Below are positions 43,386 through 52,963 of a stretch of 64,000 nt of DNA, piece by piece; the first letter of the stretch is position 1, and the number at the start of each line of letters is the position of its first letter. Both the position numbers and the translations under genes were made by a program. Source of the DNA: Planctomycetota bacterium (GTDB taxonomy: Bacteria; Planctomycetota; SZUA-567; H5-PLA8). The notes below the pieces were generated by a model. The model saw only the letters and a list, made by a program, of their open reading frames with translations, had not been told where the DNA came from and ran no database searches. Where the stretch lies: assembly GCA_027493525.1 (NCBI GenBank), contig JAOSKN010000002.1, forward strand, positions 1,955,326 to 2,019,325, given 5' to 3'.

Positions 43386-44912
43386 TCAGTGCGTCATCGC
43401 GTACACGACCAGGTTCACGCCCAGGCGCAGCGCATCGAGCCGGCTGTAGCCCTTCGCCTGCGGGTGCTCGTCGCCCTGCCAGCCGCCGCCGAGGTCGTAG
43501 GGGCTGTAGAGGATTCGCAGGTCGCCGTCGAGCTGCAGGCCTTCCAGGGCGGGCGTGTCGAGCTTCGGCTGGAGCCGCTGCACCGCCGGCGTGTAACTCG
43601 CTTTCTGGATCCGGTAGCGCGTCGAGAAGATCTCGTGGCCCGCGTCGATGGGCTGCAGTCCGGCGCCCGGCACGACCTTTTTCAGCTCGCGCCGCACGGC
43701 CTGGTCGAAGGTCTGCAAGCCTTGCGCGTTGTCGATCAGGAGCGTCCCGCCGCGGTGCAGAAAAGCCTGCAGCGCGCGGACCTCGCCCTCGGAGAGGGTC
43801 AGGTCGTGGCAGCCGCTCATGTACAGGAACTGCGTCCCCTCCAGGCTGTCCTCGCCGAGCTTCACCGCCTGCCGGCGGAAGACGACCTTGAGTTGCGTCT
43901 CGGTGGCCAGCGTGCGCAGCAGGTTTCCGGGGCCGCCCGGATCGGTGTTCCAGACCCCATGGTGCCGCACCTGCGCGAAGACGAATTCGTCGGTCTGCGT
44001 CTTGCCTTCGGCCAGGCCGAACAACTCCGGCCGCGCGTGCGAGAGTCCCAGCGCGTGGTAACCCACCGCGTAGCTGACCAGGTTGAGCCCCAGCAGATTC
44101 GCGTCGCGGACGTCGTAGAAGAGCGCCTGCTTGATGCGGTCCTCGGGCGTGAAATCGTCCCAGCCGCAGCCCAGCCCGAACTTGCTCACCACCACGCCCA
44201 CGCGGCAGCCGACGTAGAGACCTTCGAGTTGCGGCAGGTTGGAGCCCACCGCCTGCGGCAGGTTGACCTGCTCCACGTCGGCGATCATGTGGTACAGCGG
44301 GTGGTCCATCGGGATCGGGCGCAGCGGCTCTTCGGGGAAAGCCTGCTTCAGGATATCGACGCAGCCCTGATAGAAGAACGGGCTGCCGGCCACCGAATCC
44401 ATCCAGAGCATGCCGCCGCCGAGCACGTACTTGCGCAGCAGCGCGATCTGCTCCTCCGGCAGGCGCAGCGTCCGCCCCCCGCTGAAAAAGAGCACCGGCA
44501 TCTCCGCCGGGTCGCCGCTGAAGGTGTTGAGGTTGACCGTCTCCTCGCGGTAGCGCAGCTTGAGATGGTGGCCGGCTTTCTTGAGCAGTTGCTGGCAGTC
44601 GGCCGGGGCGAGGTTCCAGTCGGCGATGCGCTGCTTCGTGCCGTCTTCTTCGACGAAGTCCGCTTCCGCGCCCCAGACCACCTTGCCGATCAGCGTCGGC
44701 GGCGCCGGCTCGCGCTTGCGCTCGCTGCGGCGCAGCGGCGTGGCCGGGAGCGGCAGCGGCGGAACGCCTTCGCCGCCCTTGATCCGCTTCTGCTTGGCCT
44801 CCGGCGGCCGGCCCAGCGGCTTGAAGTAATCGTTCTCGTCCAGCGCCCGCGCCTGCGCGGCGTACGCCAGCAGAGCCAGGGCGGCCAGGATCCGAAGCGG
44901 CTTGCCGTTCAT
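43386..44912 (-). CDS. Exported DUF4159 protein (two domains)
   Basis: The 508-residue product starts at ATG 44912 (GGGAG seven bases upstream) with a signal peptide (LRILAALALLAYAAQARA). Two DUF4159 domains follow. The first has VLFFSGGRTLRLPEEQIALL, YVLGGGMLWMDSVAGSPFFY and a C-terminal NLLGLNLVSYAVGY. The second has FLYMSGCHDLTLSEGEVRAL, RGGTLLIDNAQG and DALRLGVNLVVYAMTH. The fold is GATase-like but without the catalytic Cys-His-Glu. It is a constant member of MoxR-vWA operons in Planctomycetota; its role is unknown. Confidence 0.88.
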   Translation of the reverse strand: MNGKPLRILAALALLAYAAQARALDENDYFKPLGRPPEAKQKRIKGGEGVPPLPLPATPLRRSERKREPAPPTLIGKVVWGAEADFVEEDGTKQRIADWNLAPADCQQLLKKAGHHLKLRYREETVNLNTFSGDPAEMPVLFFSGGRTLRLPEEQIALLRKYVLGGGMLWMDSVAGSPFFYQGCVDILKQAFPEEPLRPIPMDHPLYHMIADVEQVNLPQAVGSNLPQLEGLYVGCRVGVVVSKFGLGCGWDDFTPEDRIKQALFYDVRDANLLGLNLVSYAVGYHALGLSHARPELFGLAEGKTQTDEFVFAQVRHHGVWNTDPGGPGNLLRTLATETQLKVVFRRQAVKLGEDSLEGTQFLYMSGCHDLTLSEGEVRALQAFLHRGGTLLIDNAQGLQTFDQAVRRELKKVVPGAGLQPIDAGHEIFSTRYRIQKASYTPAVQRLQPKLDTPALEGLQLDGDLRILYSPYDLGGGWQGDEHPQAKGYSRLDALRLGVNLVVYAMTH

Positions 44913-45034
44913 AACCGTCTCCCGTGCGGCTTGACTCACCACGGAGGAACGGAGGACAAGGAGCGGGTTCTGGGTTGGAACTCCAGACATCCTCTGCCGT
45001 TCTCCGTGCCCTCTGTGTCTCCGTGGTGAAAGCG

Positions 45035-47083
45035 CTACTCCACCTGCATCTTCGCCCACGCCGTCTCGGCGGCGTAGGGATACTCCCTTTTCATCCGCGC
45101 GTACAACGCCTTGGCCTGCTCCGGCTGCTTCAAGCCCTTGCAGGCGAGCACCTGCTTCAGCAGCATCTCCGGGACGCGCGCGCTGGTCGGATTCATGTTC
45201 AGCAGCCGTTCGAGCAGCACCGCGGCGCGGGCGTAGTCCTGCGTGGCGAGGTAGCACTGCGCGCGCAGCAGCCCGGTCTCATCGGTCATCCGCTCCAGCG
45301 GCGTCTCCCACTCGATGTTGGCCAGCTCCTGCAAGGCCGCTTCGTGGTCGCCGCGCTCGATGTAGCTGGCGATGCTCAGCAGACGCCCGCGCCGTTGCGT
45401 GGCGTAGAGGCGGTTGGTCAGCGGCACGACGGTGCGCAGGGCGGCGTAGGCGGCCGCGGCTTCCTCGCGCCGGCCCAGCCCCGCCAGCGCGTCGGCGCGG
45501 TAGATTTTCGCGAGCGTCGGCTCGGTGGGCGGGGCCAGGTCCGCTTCGGCCAGGCCGTCGAGCAGCTTCTGGGCTTCGGCATAGCGCCCGGCGATGTGAA
45601 TCAAGAGCCCCGCGTGATGCAGGCGCGCGCGCGCGAGGAGTTTCGGGTCGGGCGCGTCCTGCCCGGCCACCCGAAACGCGCGGTCGGCGCCCGCGTAGTC
45701 GCGAGGCTTGCCCTGCAGTTCCAGCGCGAGAGTAAAGAAGACCTTGGCGCGTTCGCCGGGCGGGAGCTTCGGCTCCAGGTCCCACGCCGCCTGCGCGAAA
45801 GCCTTGAGCAACTCGTCGTCCTCCAGCGCCGCCGCGTAGGCCAGCGTGGCGGCCGCGTCCTCGGGGCGGACCTGCCTGTCCGCGAGCCGGCGCAGCACCT
45901 GCGGGCGGTATTCCTGCCAGACGCCGTCGTCCCACTCCGCGCGCTGGTTCCAGTTGGGTTCCACTACGACGGTCTGCTCGGACGGCTGCCACGAACTGTC
46001 CTCGGCCTTCAGCGTCACCCGGTAGGTTCCGGGCGCGATGTACACGTGGCGGCCGGAGAATCCCGTCTCGCTTTTCTTTACCCGCGCGCCGGAGCCGTCG
46101 CCGAAGTCCCAAAGCAGTTCACCGGCAAAGCTCGCGCGGCATTCGAAGTCGCAGCGAACCTCGTAGCGCCCTTGCAGGACCAGATGGTCGGCCATGGTCC
46201 AACTGAAATCCAGCGCCGGCTTCCCGTCGGCCCGCTCCAGCGCGCCGGCCTGCGCGCGCGCGACGGGCACGAAAACCCGCGGCGGCATCACCGAAAAGAG
46301 CGCCTCGCCCGGCTGCCGCCACGCCGCGGTCGTGGAGAGGCCCCCGCCGCCCTGCACGTGCCAGTACTCCAGCTTCTGCACGCCCGGCTTGAGGCGGACC
46401 GTGCCGTTCCGCTCGCTGTGCCGGTTCTCCGCACCGTGCCAGCCCGGGTAGTCGGTCACGTTTCGCCCGTTCACCGCCAGGAAGGAGGCGTCGTCGCTGT
46501 TCGTCGCGAAGCCGTAGTCGCCGTCCTTGTGGGTATGGAAGTACGCGCGGTAGTACGAGACGAAATTCTCGTCGGGGCCCAGCGGGTTGTAGCCGTCGAA
46601 GATCTGCTCGCGCAGCGTCCGGCCTACCAGTTCCTTCGAGTCGCGAAAGAGGCCCTGGAACTGCGCCCAGTTCTGGCAGTCGCCTTCGCCTTTCTTGCGG
46701 ACTTCCATCACCACGCCGGCTTCGGCCGTCCAGGCCTTGGGCGGCAGCGCCCGCGCGTTCCCGAAGTAAACGTAATAGCGCGCGCCCTGCACCAGATCCT
46801 TGGCCTCGAAGAGCGCCTCCGCGCGGTCGCCCGGCCCGAGCCGCATCAGTTCATGATCCACGATCGCCCCGGCGGCGTTCGTGATACGCAGGTCGCGGCC
46901 GTCCTCGGCGAGTTGCCCGCCGTGCGCGAAGCCGACGTGCGCCGCCCCCTTCGCGTCGCGCGGCTCGGTCAGTTCCACCGCGCGGCGGAAGTTCCAGCCG
47001 TTCAACGCCCACGGCGCCTCGGCGCGCGCCGGGCAGGTCGCCAGCAGGAGCAGCAGCAGGCTCGCGCTTGAAATCCGGCCCAT
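45035..47083 (-). CDS. Exported PA14, PKD and TPR protein
   Basis: I place the start at ATG 47083 (signal peptide GRISSASLLLLLLATCPARA), with GGAG five bases upstream; 682 residues. An N-terminal DUF2341-like beta domain (WNFRRAVELTEPRDAKG) is followed by PA14 (GDYGFATNSDDASFLAVNGR). A PKD domain (LLWDFGDGSGARVKKSE, HVYIAPGTYRVTLKAE) and about seven TPRs to the C-terminus complete it. It would lie at the cell surface or in the periplasm, binding carbohydrate and partner proteins. It is the first gene of the 16-kb minus-strand operon. Confidence 0.85.
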   Translation of the reverse strand: MGRISSASLLLLLLATCPARAEAPWALNGWNFRRAVELTEPRDAKGAAHVGFAHGGQLAEDGRDLRITNAAGAIVDHELMRLGPGDRAEALFEAKDLVQGARYYVYFGNARALPPKAWTAEAGVVMEVRKKGEGDCQNWAQFQGLFRDSKELVGRTLREQIFDGYNPLGPDENFVSYYRAYFHTHKDGDYGFATNSDDASFLAVNGRNVTDYPGWHGAENRHSERNGTVRLKPGVQKLEYWHVQGGGGLSTTAAWRQPGEALFSVMPPRVFVPVARAQAGALERADGKPALDFSWTMADHLVLQGRYEVRCDFECRASFAGELLWDFGDGSGARVKKSETGFSGRHVYIAPGTYRVTLKAEDSSWQPSEQTVVVEPNWNQRAEWDDGVWQEYRPQVLRRLADRQVRPEDAAATLAYAAALEDDELLKAFAQAAWDLEPKLPPGERAKVFFTLALELQGKPRDYAGADRAFRVAGQDAPDPKLLARARLHHAGLLIHIAGRYAEAQKLLDGLAEADLAPPTEPTLAKIYRADALAGLGRREEAAAAYAALRTVVPLTNRLYATQRRGRLLSIASYIERGDHEAALQELANIEWETPLERMTDETGLLRAQCYLATQDYARAAVLLERLLNMNPTSARVPEMLLKQVLACKGLKQPEQAKALYARMKREYPYAAETAWAKMQVE

Positions 47084-47134
47084 GAACGCTCCGCCGCCTT
47101 GGTCCCTAAAGAACGCTGCCTTCATACTGCAACC

Positions 47135-47164
47135 CTATTACCCGTATGACGGTTACAAGCGCAA
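47135..47164 (-). promoter_or_regulatory. Candidate promoter of the MoxR-vWA operon
   Basis: On the minus strand TTGCGC (47159-47164), an 18-base spacer and TAATAG (47135-47140) resemble a sigma70 promoter, about 52 bases before the PA14-protein start. The 225-base divergent region is clearly AT-richer than its surroundings. The match is moderate only. Confidence 0.3.
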
Positions 47165-47308
47165 AGTTAATGCGAGATAAGCGACGGTCGCACGGCTTGG
47201 CGCTATCCCGATATATATAAAAGGTTAATAAGATGATAAGAGACACTTTGTGCCGCCTGCGTAGGCGGTTCATGGACGAACCGGCGGCTCGAACCTATCA
47301 TACCCTCC

Positions 47309-47917
47309 ATGCTCGGCCTCCATTATCGCACCCCGCGCGCCTGGGCGCGGCAGGTCTTGAGCGACCCGCCCCAGTTCCTGCTGGACCACTACTTCTGCGA
47401 ACTGAAGGCCGCCGCGATGGCGCGCCGGACGCTGCGCATCCACGGCAAACGGCGCCCCGGCCTCAAGCCGCTCCTGAACGCGCTGGCCGACGAGGAACTC
47501 GAACACGCCGCGCAGGTCGAACGCTTGATCAAGGAAAAGTACCCCTGGCCCAAGGCGCCCAAAGGTGGGAACGCCTACGCGCAGGGCCTGCGCCGCCTGG
47601 CTTCGCTGGAGGGGCACGGCAGCTTCCTCGACATGCTCCTCGTCTGCAGCCTGATCGAAGCGCGCAGCGCCGAGCGCTTCCGGTTGCTCGCCGACGAACT
47701 GCGCGGGCAGGCGCTTGGCGGCTTTTACGAAGACCTCTACGCCAGCGAGGTGAACCACTACACGCTCTTCGTCCGGCTCGGCGTGGACTTCTTCGGCGAG
47801 GAGCAGGCGTTGCGGCGGCTGGAAGAACTCCGCATTGGCGAAGCGAACCTGATCCGCGGCCTGCCGGCCCTGCCCCGGATGCACTACGGCTGCGCGGATT
47901 TCGAAACCGCCGAATGA
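47309..47917 (+). CDS. miaE: tRNA-(ms2io6A)-hydroxylase MiaE
   Basis: The 202-residue ferritin-like di-iron enzyme hydroxylates the isopentenyl side chain of modified A37 in tRNA. Iron ligands appear in KAAAMARRTLRI-type helix 1 (CELKAAAM), DEELEHAAQVERL, SLIEARSAERFRLL and YASEVNHYTLFVRL. This E-x-x-H pattern and the opening RTPRAWARQVLSDPPQFLLD are characteristic. No Shine-Dalgarno lies before ATG 47309; TATCAT seven bases upstream of the ATG could be a -10 element for a leaderless message. A perfect hairpin (CCGCCT-GCGT-AGGCGG, 47253-47268) stands in the upstream region. Confidence 0.9.
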   Translation: MLGLHYRTPRAWARQVLSDPPQFLLDHYFCELKAAAMARRTLRIHGKRRPGLKPLLNALADEELEHAAQVERLIKEKYPWPKAPKGGNAYAQGLRRLASLEGHGSFLDMLLVCSLIEARSAERFRLLADELRGQALGGFYEDLYASEVNHYTLFVRLGVDFFGEEQALRRLEELRIGEANLIRGLPALPRMHYGCADFETAE

Positions 47918-47979
47918 ACCTTGCCGCCGGGCCTGCGTTGGCTCCGTTTAAGGCGGTTTTTCTTTCAGGAGGCGGTTCT

Positions 47980-49347
47980 ATGCGGTTTCGGCTGGCGTGG
48001 GGGTCTATTGGCGTGCTGTATCTGCTCCTCCCCGCGGCTTGGGGAGAGGAGGCCCAGGCGACCGGCGAGGAGCAAGACCGCATCGCTCGTCTCGTCGCCC
48101 AACTGGGCGCGGAGGACTTCGCCGCGCGCGAAGCCGCGGAACTCGCGCTCTTGAAGGTTAGAGGCAAGGCCAAACCGGCGCTGGAAGCCGCGTCTCGTCA
48201 CCTCGACCCGGAAGTTCGCTTGCGCGCCACGCGCCTGGCGGGTCGCGTTGAGGATGCGGAATTCAATGCGCAATGGCTGGCTAACATTCAGGGAGCGTGG
48301 CCTGAAGGCTTGAAGGAAGGCAAACTCGTGGGACCGCTATTGGGCGCGGCGGATCCTTCCAACCCGCCGCCGCCGCTTGAGGAAACCGAAGAGCGCGTGC
48401 CTCCGGAGGAAGGCCGGGACCCGGTGCTGGAGTGGCTCTCCCAGCGCCAGGATCCCTCGGGCCGGTGGGACTCGCGCGGGCACGGCGCGCAGGTCAATGC
48501 CGACCTGGAGCAGACCGCGCTGGCGGTGCTGGCCTTTCTGGGAGCGGGCCATACTCAAAAGGTGGGCAAGTACAAGCAGCGCGTCAGGGCGGGCGTGGAT
48601 TGGCTGATCCGGCAGCAGAATCCCCAAGGCGGTTTCCTGCGCGCCGAAGGCACGCAGGTGGATGGGGTGGCGCACGCGCTGGCCGGATTGGCCTTGGCCG
48701 AGGCGTCCGGAATGGGCCGCGTCCCGGAGACCAAAGCCGCGGCGCAACTGGCGCTCTACTACGCCGCGGGACAGCACCAGAGCCTGAAGGAGGACAAGCC
48801 GTATGGGTTCGGGCGTACGGCGCGCTCCGAGCATCCCGATCTTTTCACGACGACGCTCTTCGTCATGCAATTCAAGTCGGCCAAGGTCGCGGGCCTTGCG
48901 GTCAAGCCCGAGAGCTTTCAAGGCATGCTCGACTTTCTCGACGCCGTGGATCGGACAACGGAACATCAATTCAGCTTCGTGCCTAGTGGCAAGCCCTCCG
49001 CCCAGGCGACCTTCTTCGGGTGCCTGGCCCGCCAGTTCCTGGGCTGGAAGAAAGAGGATCTCGCGCCGTACGTGGAACAGGCCCGCAAGACGCTGCCCAC
49101 GCCTCAAGTCGTCTCCCCGGAAAGCGACCTGATGACCAATTGGATGGGCACGCTGGCTTGCTTTCAACAGGGCGGCGATACTTGGAAGGAATGGAACGAA
49201 GGGCTTAAGAAGGAAACCATCGACAACCTGCTGAACGGACGCGCCACCCCTCACGGCCTCTGGAGCGGCGCGGGGCGCGTCTTCGCGACCTCGCTCAACA
49301 GGATCTGCCTTGAATTCTGCCGCTACTCGCCACCGTATAAGGAATAG
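47980..49347 (+). CDS. Exported prenyltransferase/squalene-oxidase-repeat protein
   Basis: The 455-residue product has a signal peptide (LAWGSIGVLYLLLPAAWG) and a helical, HEAT-like segment (residues 30-90). An alpha/alpha-barrel region with prenyltransferase/squalene oxidase repeats follows: PVLEWLSQRQDPSGRWDSRG, GVDWLIRQQNPQGGFLR and so on. No catalytic DCTAE or zinc site is seen, so it is probably not an enzyme. Exported proteins of this sort are abundant in Planctomycetota. AGGAGG precedes ATG 47980. Confidence 0.8.
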   Translation: MRFRLAWGSIGVLYLLLPAAWGEEAQATGEEQDRIARLVAQLGAEDFAAREAAELALLKVRGKAKPALEAASRHLDPEVRLRATRLAGRVEDAEFNAQWLANIQGAWPEGLKEGKLVGPLLGAADPSNPPPPLEETEERVPPEEGRDPVLEWLSQRQDPSGRWDSRGHGAQVNADLEQTALAVLAFLGAGHTQKVGKYKQRVRAGVDWLIRQQNPQGGFLRAEGTQVDGVAHALAGLALAEASGMGRVPETKAAAQLALYYAAGQHQSLKEDKPYGFGRTARSEHPDLFTTTLFVMQFKSAKVAGLAVKPESFQGMLDFLDAVDRTTEHQFSFVPSGKPSAQATFFGCLARQFLGWKKEDLAPYVEQARKTLPTPQVVSPESDLMTNWMGTLACFQQGGDTWKEWNEGLKKETIDNLLNGRATPHGLWSGAGRVFATSLNRICLEFCRYSPPYKE

Positions 49348-49401
49348 CTTGCGCGCCTTCGTCCGCGCATTCCCTCCCGCCCGTGATACGCTCTCCCGCG
49401 C

Positions 49402-50448
49402 ATGAACCCCGAACCCGCTACGCCCGCGCGGCCCGTCATCGACATCCACACCCACCTCGCCGGGCTCGGGCACGGCGGGAGCGGCTGCTTCATCGACGAG
49501 CGTAAATTCCACACGCTCCTCTACAAACTGATGCGCTGGAAACTCGGCATCTATCACGCGCATAAGGAAGGCCGGCTCGACCAGGCGTACCTAGAGCGCC
49601 TCGACACCGACGTCGGCCAAGCGGCGGAGCGCCGCGCGCTGGACGCCGCCGTCGTCTTCGCTCACGACCGCGTCTACCTCGAGAACGGCGAGCCCGCGCA
49701 ACGCGGCCAGGAACTGTACGTCCCCAACGAGTACGCCTTCGGCGTCTGCGAGCGCGCGGCGCGGCGCGGGCGCTTCCTGCCGGCGGCCTCCGTCCACCCC
49801 TACCGCAAGGATGCGCTCGACGAGACCGCCCGCTGGCTCGAACGCGGCGCGGCGGCGCTCAAGTGGCTCCCCAACAGCCAGGGCATGGACCCGCGCGATC
49901 CGCGCTGCGTTCCGATCTTCGATCTGCTCGCGAAGTCTGGCGTCCCGCTCATCGCGCACACCGGCGGCGAGCACACCGTCAGCGTGATCCGGCCGGACCT
50001 GGGTGACCCGGAGGTCCTCCGCCCCGCGCTCGAGCGCGGCGTCACCGTGGTCATGGCCCATTGCGGCACGGCGAGCGGAATCTTCGACGGGAACTGGATC
50101 GATACGTTCTGTCGCCTCGCGCGCGAATACCCGCACTGCTACGGCGACACCTCGGCCTTCACCACGCCGGGCCGCACGCGCTGGCTTGCGCGCTTCTTGA
50201 AGGAAGAAGGCGTCCTCGAGAAGCTCGTCCACGGCAGCGATTACCCCGTCCCGCCCAACGCGTGGTGGTCGGTGCGGCGCCTGGGCATCCCGAAGGTCGA
50301 GGCCCTGAACGCGATCTGGAGCTTCCTCGAGCGCGACGTCGCGATAAAGAAGGCCTGGGGCTACCCGGACGAGGTCTTCACGCGCGCCGCGAGCGTGCTC
50401 GGGACGCGCGCGCTGGAGCGCTGGGGCGTCACGGCCCGCCAGCGCTGA
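49402..50448 (+). CDS. Amidohydrolase-family TIM-barrel protein
   Basis: The 348-residue product has the metal-binding start VIDIHTHLAGLG. Later ligands are probably ASVHPYRKDALD, PLIAHTGGEHTV, VVMAHCGTASG and the Asp in LVHGSDYPVPPN. This is the amidohydrolase-2 layout, unlike the ACMSD proteins at 21-24 kb in sequence detail. The substrate is unknown and no pathway genes are adjacent. Confidence 0.8.
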   Translation: MNPEPATPARPVIDIHTHLAGLGHGGSGCFIDERKFHTLLYKLMRWKLGIYHAHKEGRLDQAYLERLDTDVGQAAERRALDAAVVFAHDRVYLENGEPAQRGQELYVPNEYAFGVCERAARRGRFLPAASVHPYRKDALDETARWLERGAAALKWLPNSQGMDPRDPRCVPIFDLLAKSGVPLIAHTGGEHTVSVIRPDLGDPEVLRPALERGVTVVMAHCGTASGIFDGNWIDTFCRLAREYPHCYGDTSAFTTPGRTRWLARFLKEEGVLEKLVHGSDYPVPPNAWWSVRRLGIPKVEALNAIWSFLERDVAIKKAWGYPDEVFTRAASVLGTRALERWGVTARQR

Positions 50449-50682
50449 TGTTTCGCGTGCCCCGGGTCGTGGGCGCAGCCCACGCCCTAGGCCGCGCGGC
50501 GTAGGTTGAGTGTGTCGTGAGCGCTGCCATTCCCCGTGCCCCGGGTCGTGGGCGCAGCCCACGCCCCGGGCTGCGCGGTGCGGGTTGTGTATGGCGTGAG
50601 CCACTCAGCACGGGGCGGCTGTGCCGACCCGTGGCACGCAGAAAGCGGCCGCGCCGACCCGTGACACGCGGCAGTTCGAGCG
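50449..50682. repeat. Intergenic direct repeats with internal palindromes
   Basis: Two copies of a roughly 67-base repeat (50456-50522 and 50535-50601) share CGTGCCCCGGGTCGTGGGCG and a run to CGTGAGC, with a few substitutions. Each contains the palindrome GTGGGC-GCA-GCCCAC. A second pair of 25-base repeats lies at 50615-50639 and 50645-50669 (core GCCGACCCGTG). They occupy the whole spacer between convergent genes, where they could act as terminators. Confidence 0.8.
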
Positions 50683-52827
50683 TCAGTCGTAGTGCATGAA
50701 GTACCCGTCGTGGTGGTCCGCGAGGAAGGCCACGAAGACCCAGAGCGCCGTCGCCAGCGCCTCGCCCACGATCAGCCCGACGAAGAAGTTGCGCCACTTG
50801 AGGTACACGCGCTGCCCGCCGAATTTCACGATCAGCGCCTTGATCGCCCAGCCCAGGAAATACGTGAACCACATGCACTTGATCGGCCAGAGCCCCATCC
50901 ACATCAGGTAGCCGATGGGGTGGGGCCACCAGAAGACCCGCGCGCGCAGCAGCAGGAACAGGCCCATCGTCGCCGCGCCGACGCCCATCCAGAAGAAGCG
51001 CGTGCGGTCGGTCCGCGCGACGTCGGGGATCTCCGCGGCCGGCATCGTTCGCCCGGCCTCGCCGTACTCGAGCCGCTTCCGCTCGTAGCTCTCGATCTTC
51101 GAGACCGTCGCGGCCATGCCGGTGAACTCGCCCCGCGGAAAGCTCTCGAAGACCCAGCGCTCGGTCGGGCGCGCGCCGCCCGGGTTGCGGTAGAGCATCC
51201 CGTAGAAGCTGACGAAGCCCACGGCGAAGGCGATCGCCAGCGCGGCGACCAGCCCCAGCACCAGCGGGCGGCGCTTGAGGTTCGTCACGCTTCCCAGATG
51301 CAGCGCGCCGATGACGTTGATCATCGGGCAGCTCCGGTACCAGTCGAAGACGAAGACCCGGCTCCACACGCTCAGCCGGACGAAGTTCCCCGCGCCCATC
51401 GCCACGGGCGTGAAGAACGCGCCGAGCAGCTCCGCCGGGCTCGCGCCCATCTGCAGGAAGAAGACGCCGCCCTCGCTGACGATCCGCGAGACCGCCGTCG
51501 CGCTCGCCAGCAGGATCAGCGCCGCCGGCAGCGCCCAGTACCAGGAGATCTCGGCGACGAAGACCATCCAGAGCACGCTGCCCAGCAGGCCGGCGGCCAG
51601 CAGCAGCCAGAGCGCGCGCGGATGCACGCCTTCGCCGTGCGGCTCCGCACGCGCCAGCCCCAGCGCCTGCTTCAGCGACGCGCCCAGGAGCCCGCGCGCC
51701 AGCCACAGGCTCGCCAGCGCCAGCATGAACGCCGCGCCGTGCCCTTGGCCCGTGAAGACGCTGCTCTCGCCGGCCTGCCCGCCGAAAAAGTTCTCGTTGT
51801 TACCCAGCCCGAAGCCGAGCGCCGCGACGAGGATCCCCAGCTTCAAGACCACGATGTAGAAGAACCAGAGGCTGAACGAGACCTCCGTCGAGATCAGGTA
51901 CATGATCCCGATCACTGACGGATACAGGTTCACGAAGATCGGCGTGAGGTGCCGCAGCCAGCCTTCGGTGAGGTACTTCGCGCCGAACGAGGTGTTGCGC
52001 AGATCGATGGCCGGCCAGGTGGGAAAGTAATCGCCCAGCGCGTTCCAACTGTGCAGCGCCAGGGTCGCGGCGATGCCCCACCACGCCAGGCGGTCCCGGA
52101 AGAAGGCCGGGCGCTCCCCGCCGCCCATCCCGGCGGTCATCAGCTCCGGCACCTGCGCGAGCGGGAACGGGAGCCGCTCGCGGTCGCTCCACTGGCGGTG
52201 CAGCAGCGCCGAGAGCGCGAAGAACATCGTCAGCACCAGCAGCAGCGCCAGGCACCACCACAGGTACGGGCCCAGCAGCAGCGACCAGGGGATCGCGCGC
52301 CCGGGCGGCAGCCCCGAGAAGAACCACGCCGCGGGGCGCGGCGCTTCGCTGGCCGGGTCCGCCGGGTCGCGCGGCGCGAGGCGCTCGGGCAGGTGCGGCA
52401 GCAGCAGCCGGTCCCACTCGTTCTCGGGCCGGGCGTAGTACGAGACGCCAAGTTGTTCCGAGGCCAGATAGCCCAGGAAGCCGTCGGAGACCAGCGGGTT
52501 GACCAGCATCGTCGTCGCGAAGACCAGCGCCAGATCCGCGCGCGTCAGGCGCAGCCGCGCGCGCTGCCCCGCCAGCAGCACGTTCCAGCCCAGGGCCAGC
52601 ACAAAAACGAGGAAGATCGAACTCGCCGGGAGCAGGTTCATCCCCAGCCGCGTGTGCCGAACGATGTAATCGACGTGCGGCACGATCCAGGCCAGGGCCG
52701 CGCAGCCCAGCAGCGCCGCCGCCCAGCCCAGCGCCGTCGGCGCTTCGGCCTGCGCGTGCTCGAGCCCCTGCATCCGCGCGCGGGCTTCGTCGTCGAAACG
52801 TGGGCCGATCTGATGGGAGTCGCTCAA
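50683..52827 (-). CDS. Polytopic membrane protein, DUF6785-like
   Basis: The 714-residue product has about 14-16 hydrophobic segments, starting with ALGWAAALLGCAALAWIVPH and SSIFLVFVLALGWNVLLAG. Between segments lie PLVSDGFLGYLAS, LPFPLAQVPELM and SRIVSEGGVFFLQMGASPAEL. This layout resembles the OPT-like DUF6785/DUF6784 membrane proteins common in Planctomycetota and Armatimonadota; I am moderately sure of the family. The function is unknown, possibly a transporter. It has a soluble N-terminal stretch of about 30 residues. Confidence 0.7.
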   Translation of the reverse strand: MSDSHQIGPRFDDEARARMQGLEHAQAEAPTALGWAAALLGCAALAWIVPHVDYIVRHTRLGMNLLPASSIFLVFVLALGWNVLLAGQRARLRLTRADLALVFATTMLVNPLVSDGFLGYLASEQLGVSYYARPENEWDRLLLPHLPERLAPRDPADPASEAPRPAAWFFSGLPPGRAIPWSLLLGPYLWWCLALLLVLTMFFALSALLHRQWSDRERLPFPLAQVPELMTAGMGGGERPAFFRDRLAWWGIAATLALHSWNALGDYFPTWPAIDLRNTSFGAKYLTEGWLRHLTPIFVNLYPSVIGIMYLISTEVSFSLWFFYIVVLKLGILVAALGFGLGNNENFFGGQAGESSVFTGQGHGAAFMLALASLWLARGLLGASLKQALGLARAEPHGEGVHPRALWLLLAAGLLGSVLWMVFVAEISWYWALPAALILLASATAVSRIVSEGGVFFLQMGASPAELLGAFFTPVAMGAGNFVRLSVWSRVFVFDWYRSCPMINVIGALHLGSVTNLKRRPLVLGLVAALAIAFAVGFVSFYGMLYRNPGGARPTERWVFESFPRGEFTGMAATVSKIESYERKRLEYGEAGRTMPAAEIPDVARTDRTRFFWMGVGAATMGLFLLLRARVFWWPHPIGYLMWMGLWPIKCMWFTYFLGWAIKALIVKFGGQRVYLKWRNFFVGLIVGEALATALWVFVAFLADHHDGYFMHYD

Positions 52828-52963
52828 GAAACCGCCCCTGCGCGCGCTTCGTTCCCGGGAATCGGAATAGACTGGAGAATATACACTGTTGCGTGAAGCG
52901 TAAATGGCATTCCTTGCGCTGAATGGGGAGGATAATCTTTTTCCGGAAAGTTTTTCGGGAAAT

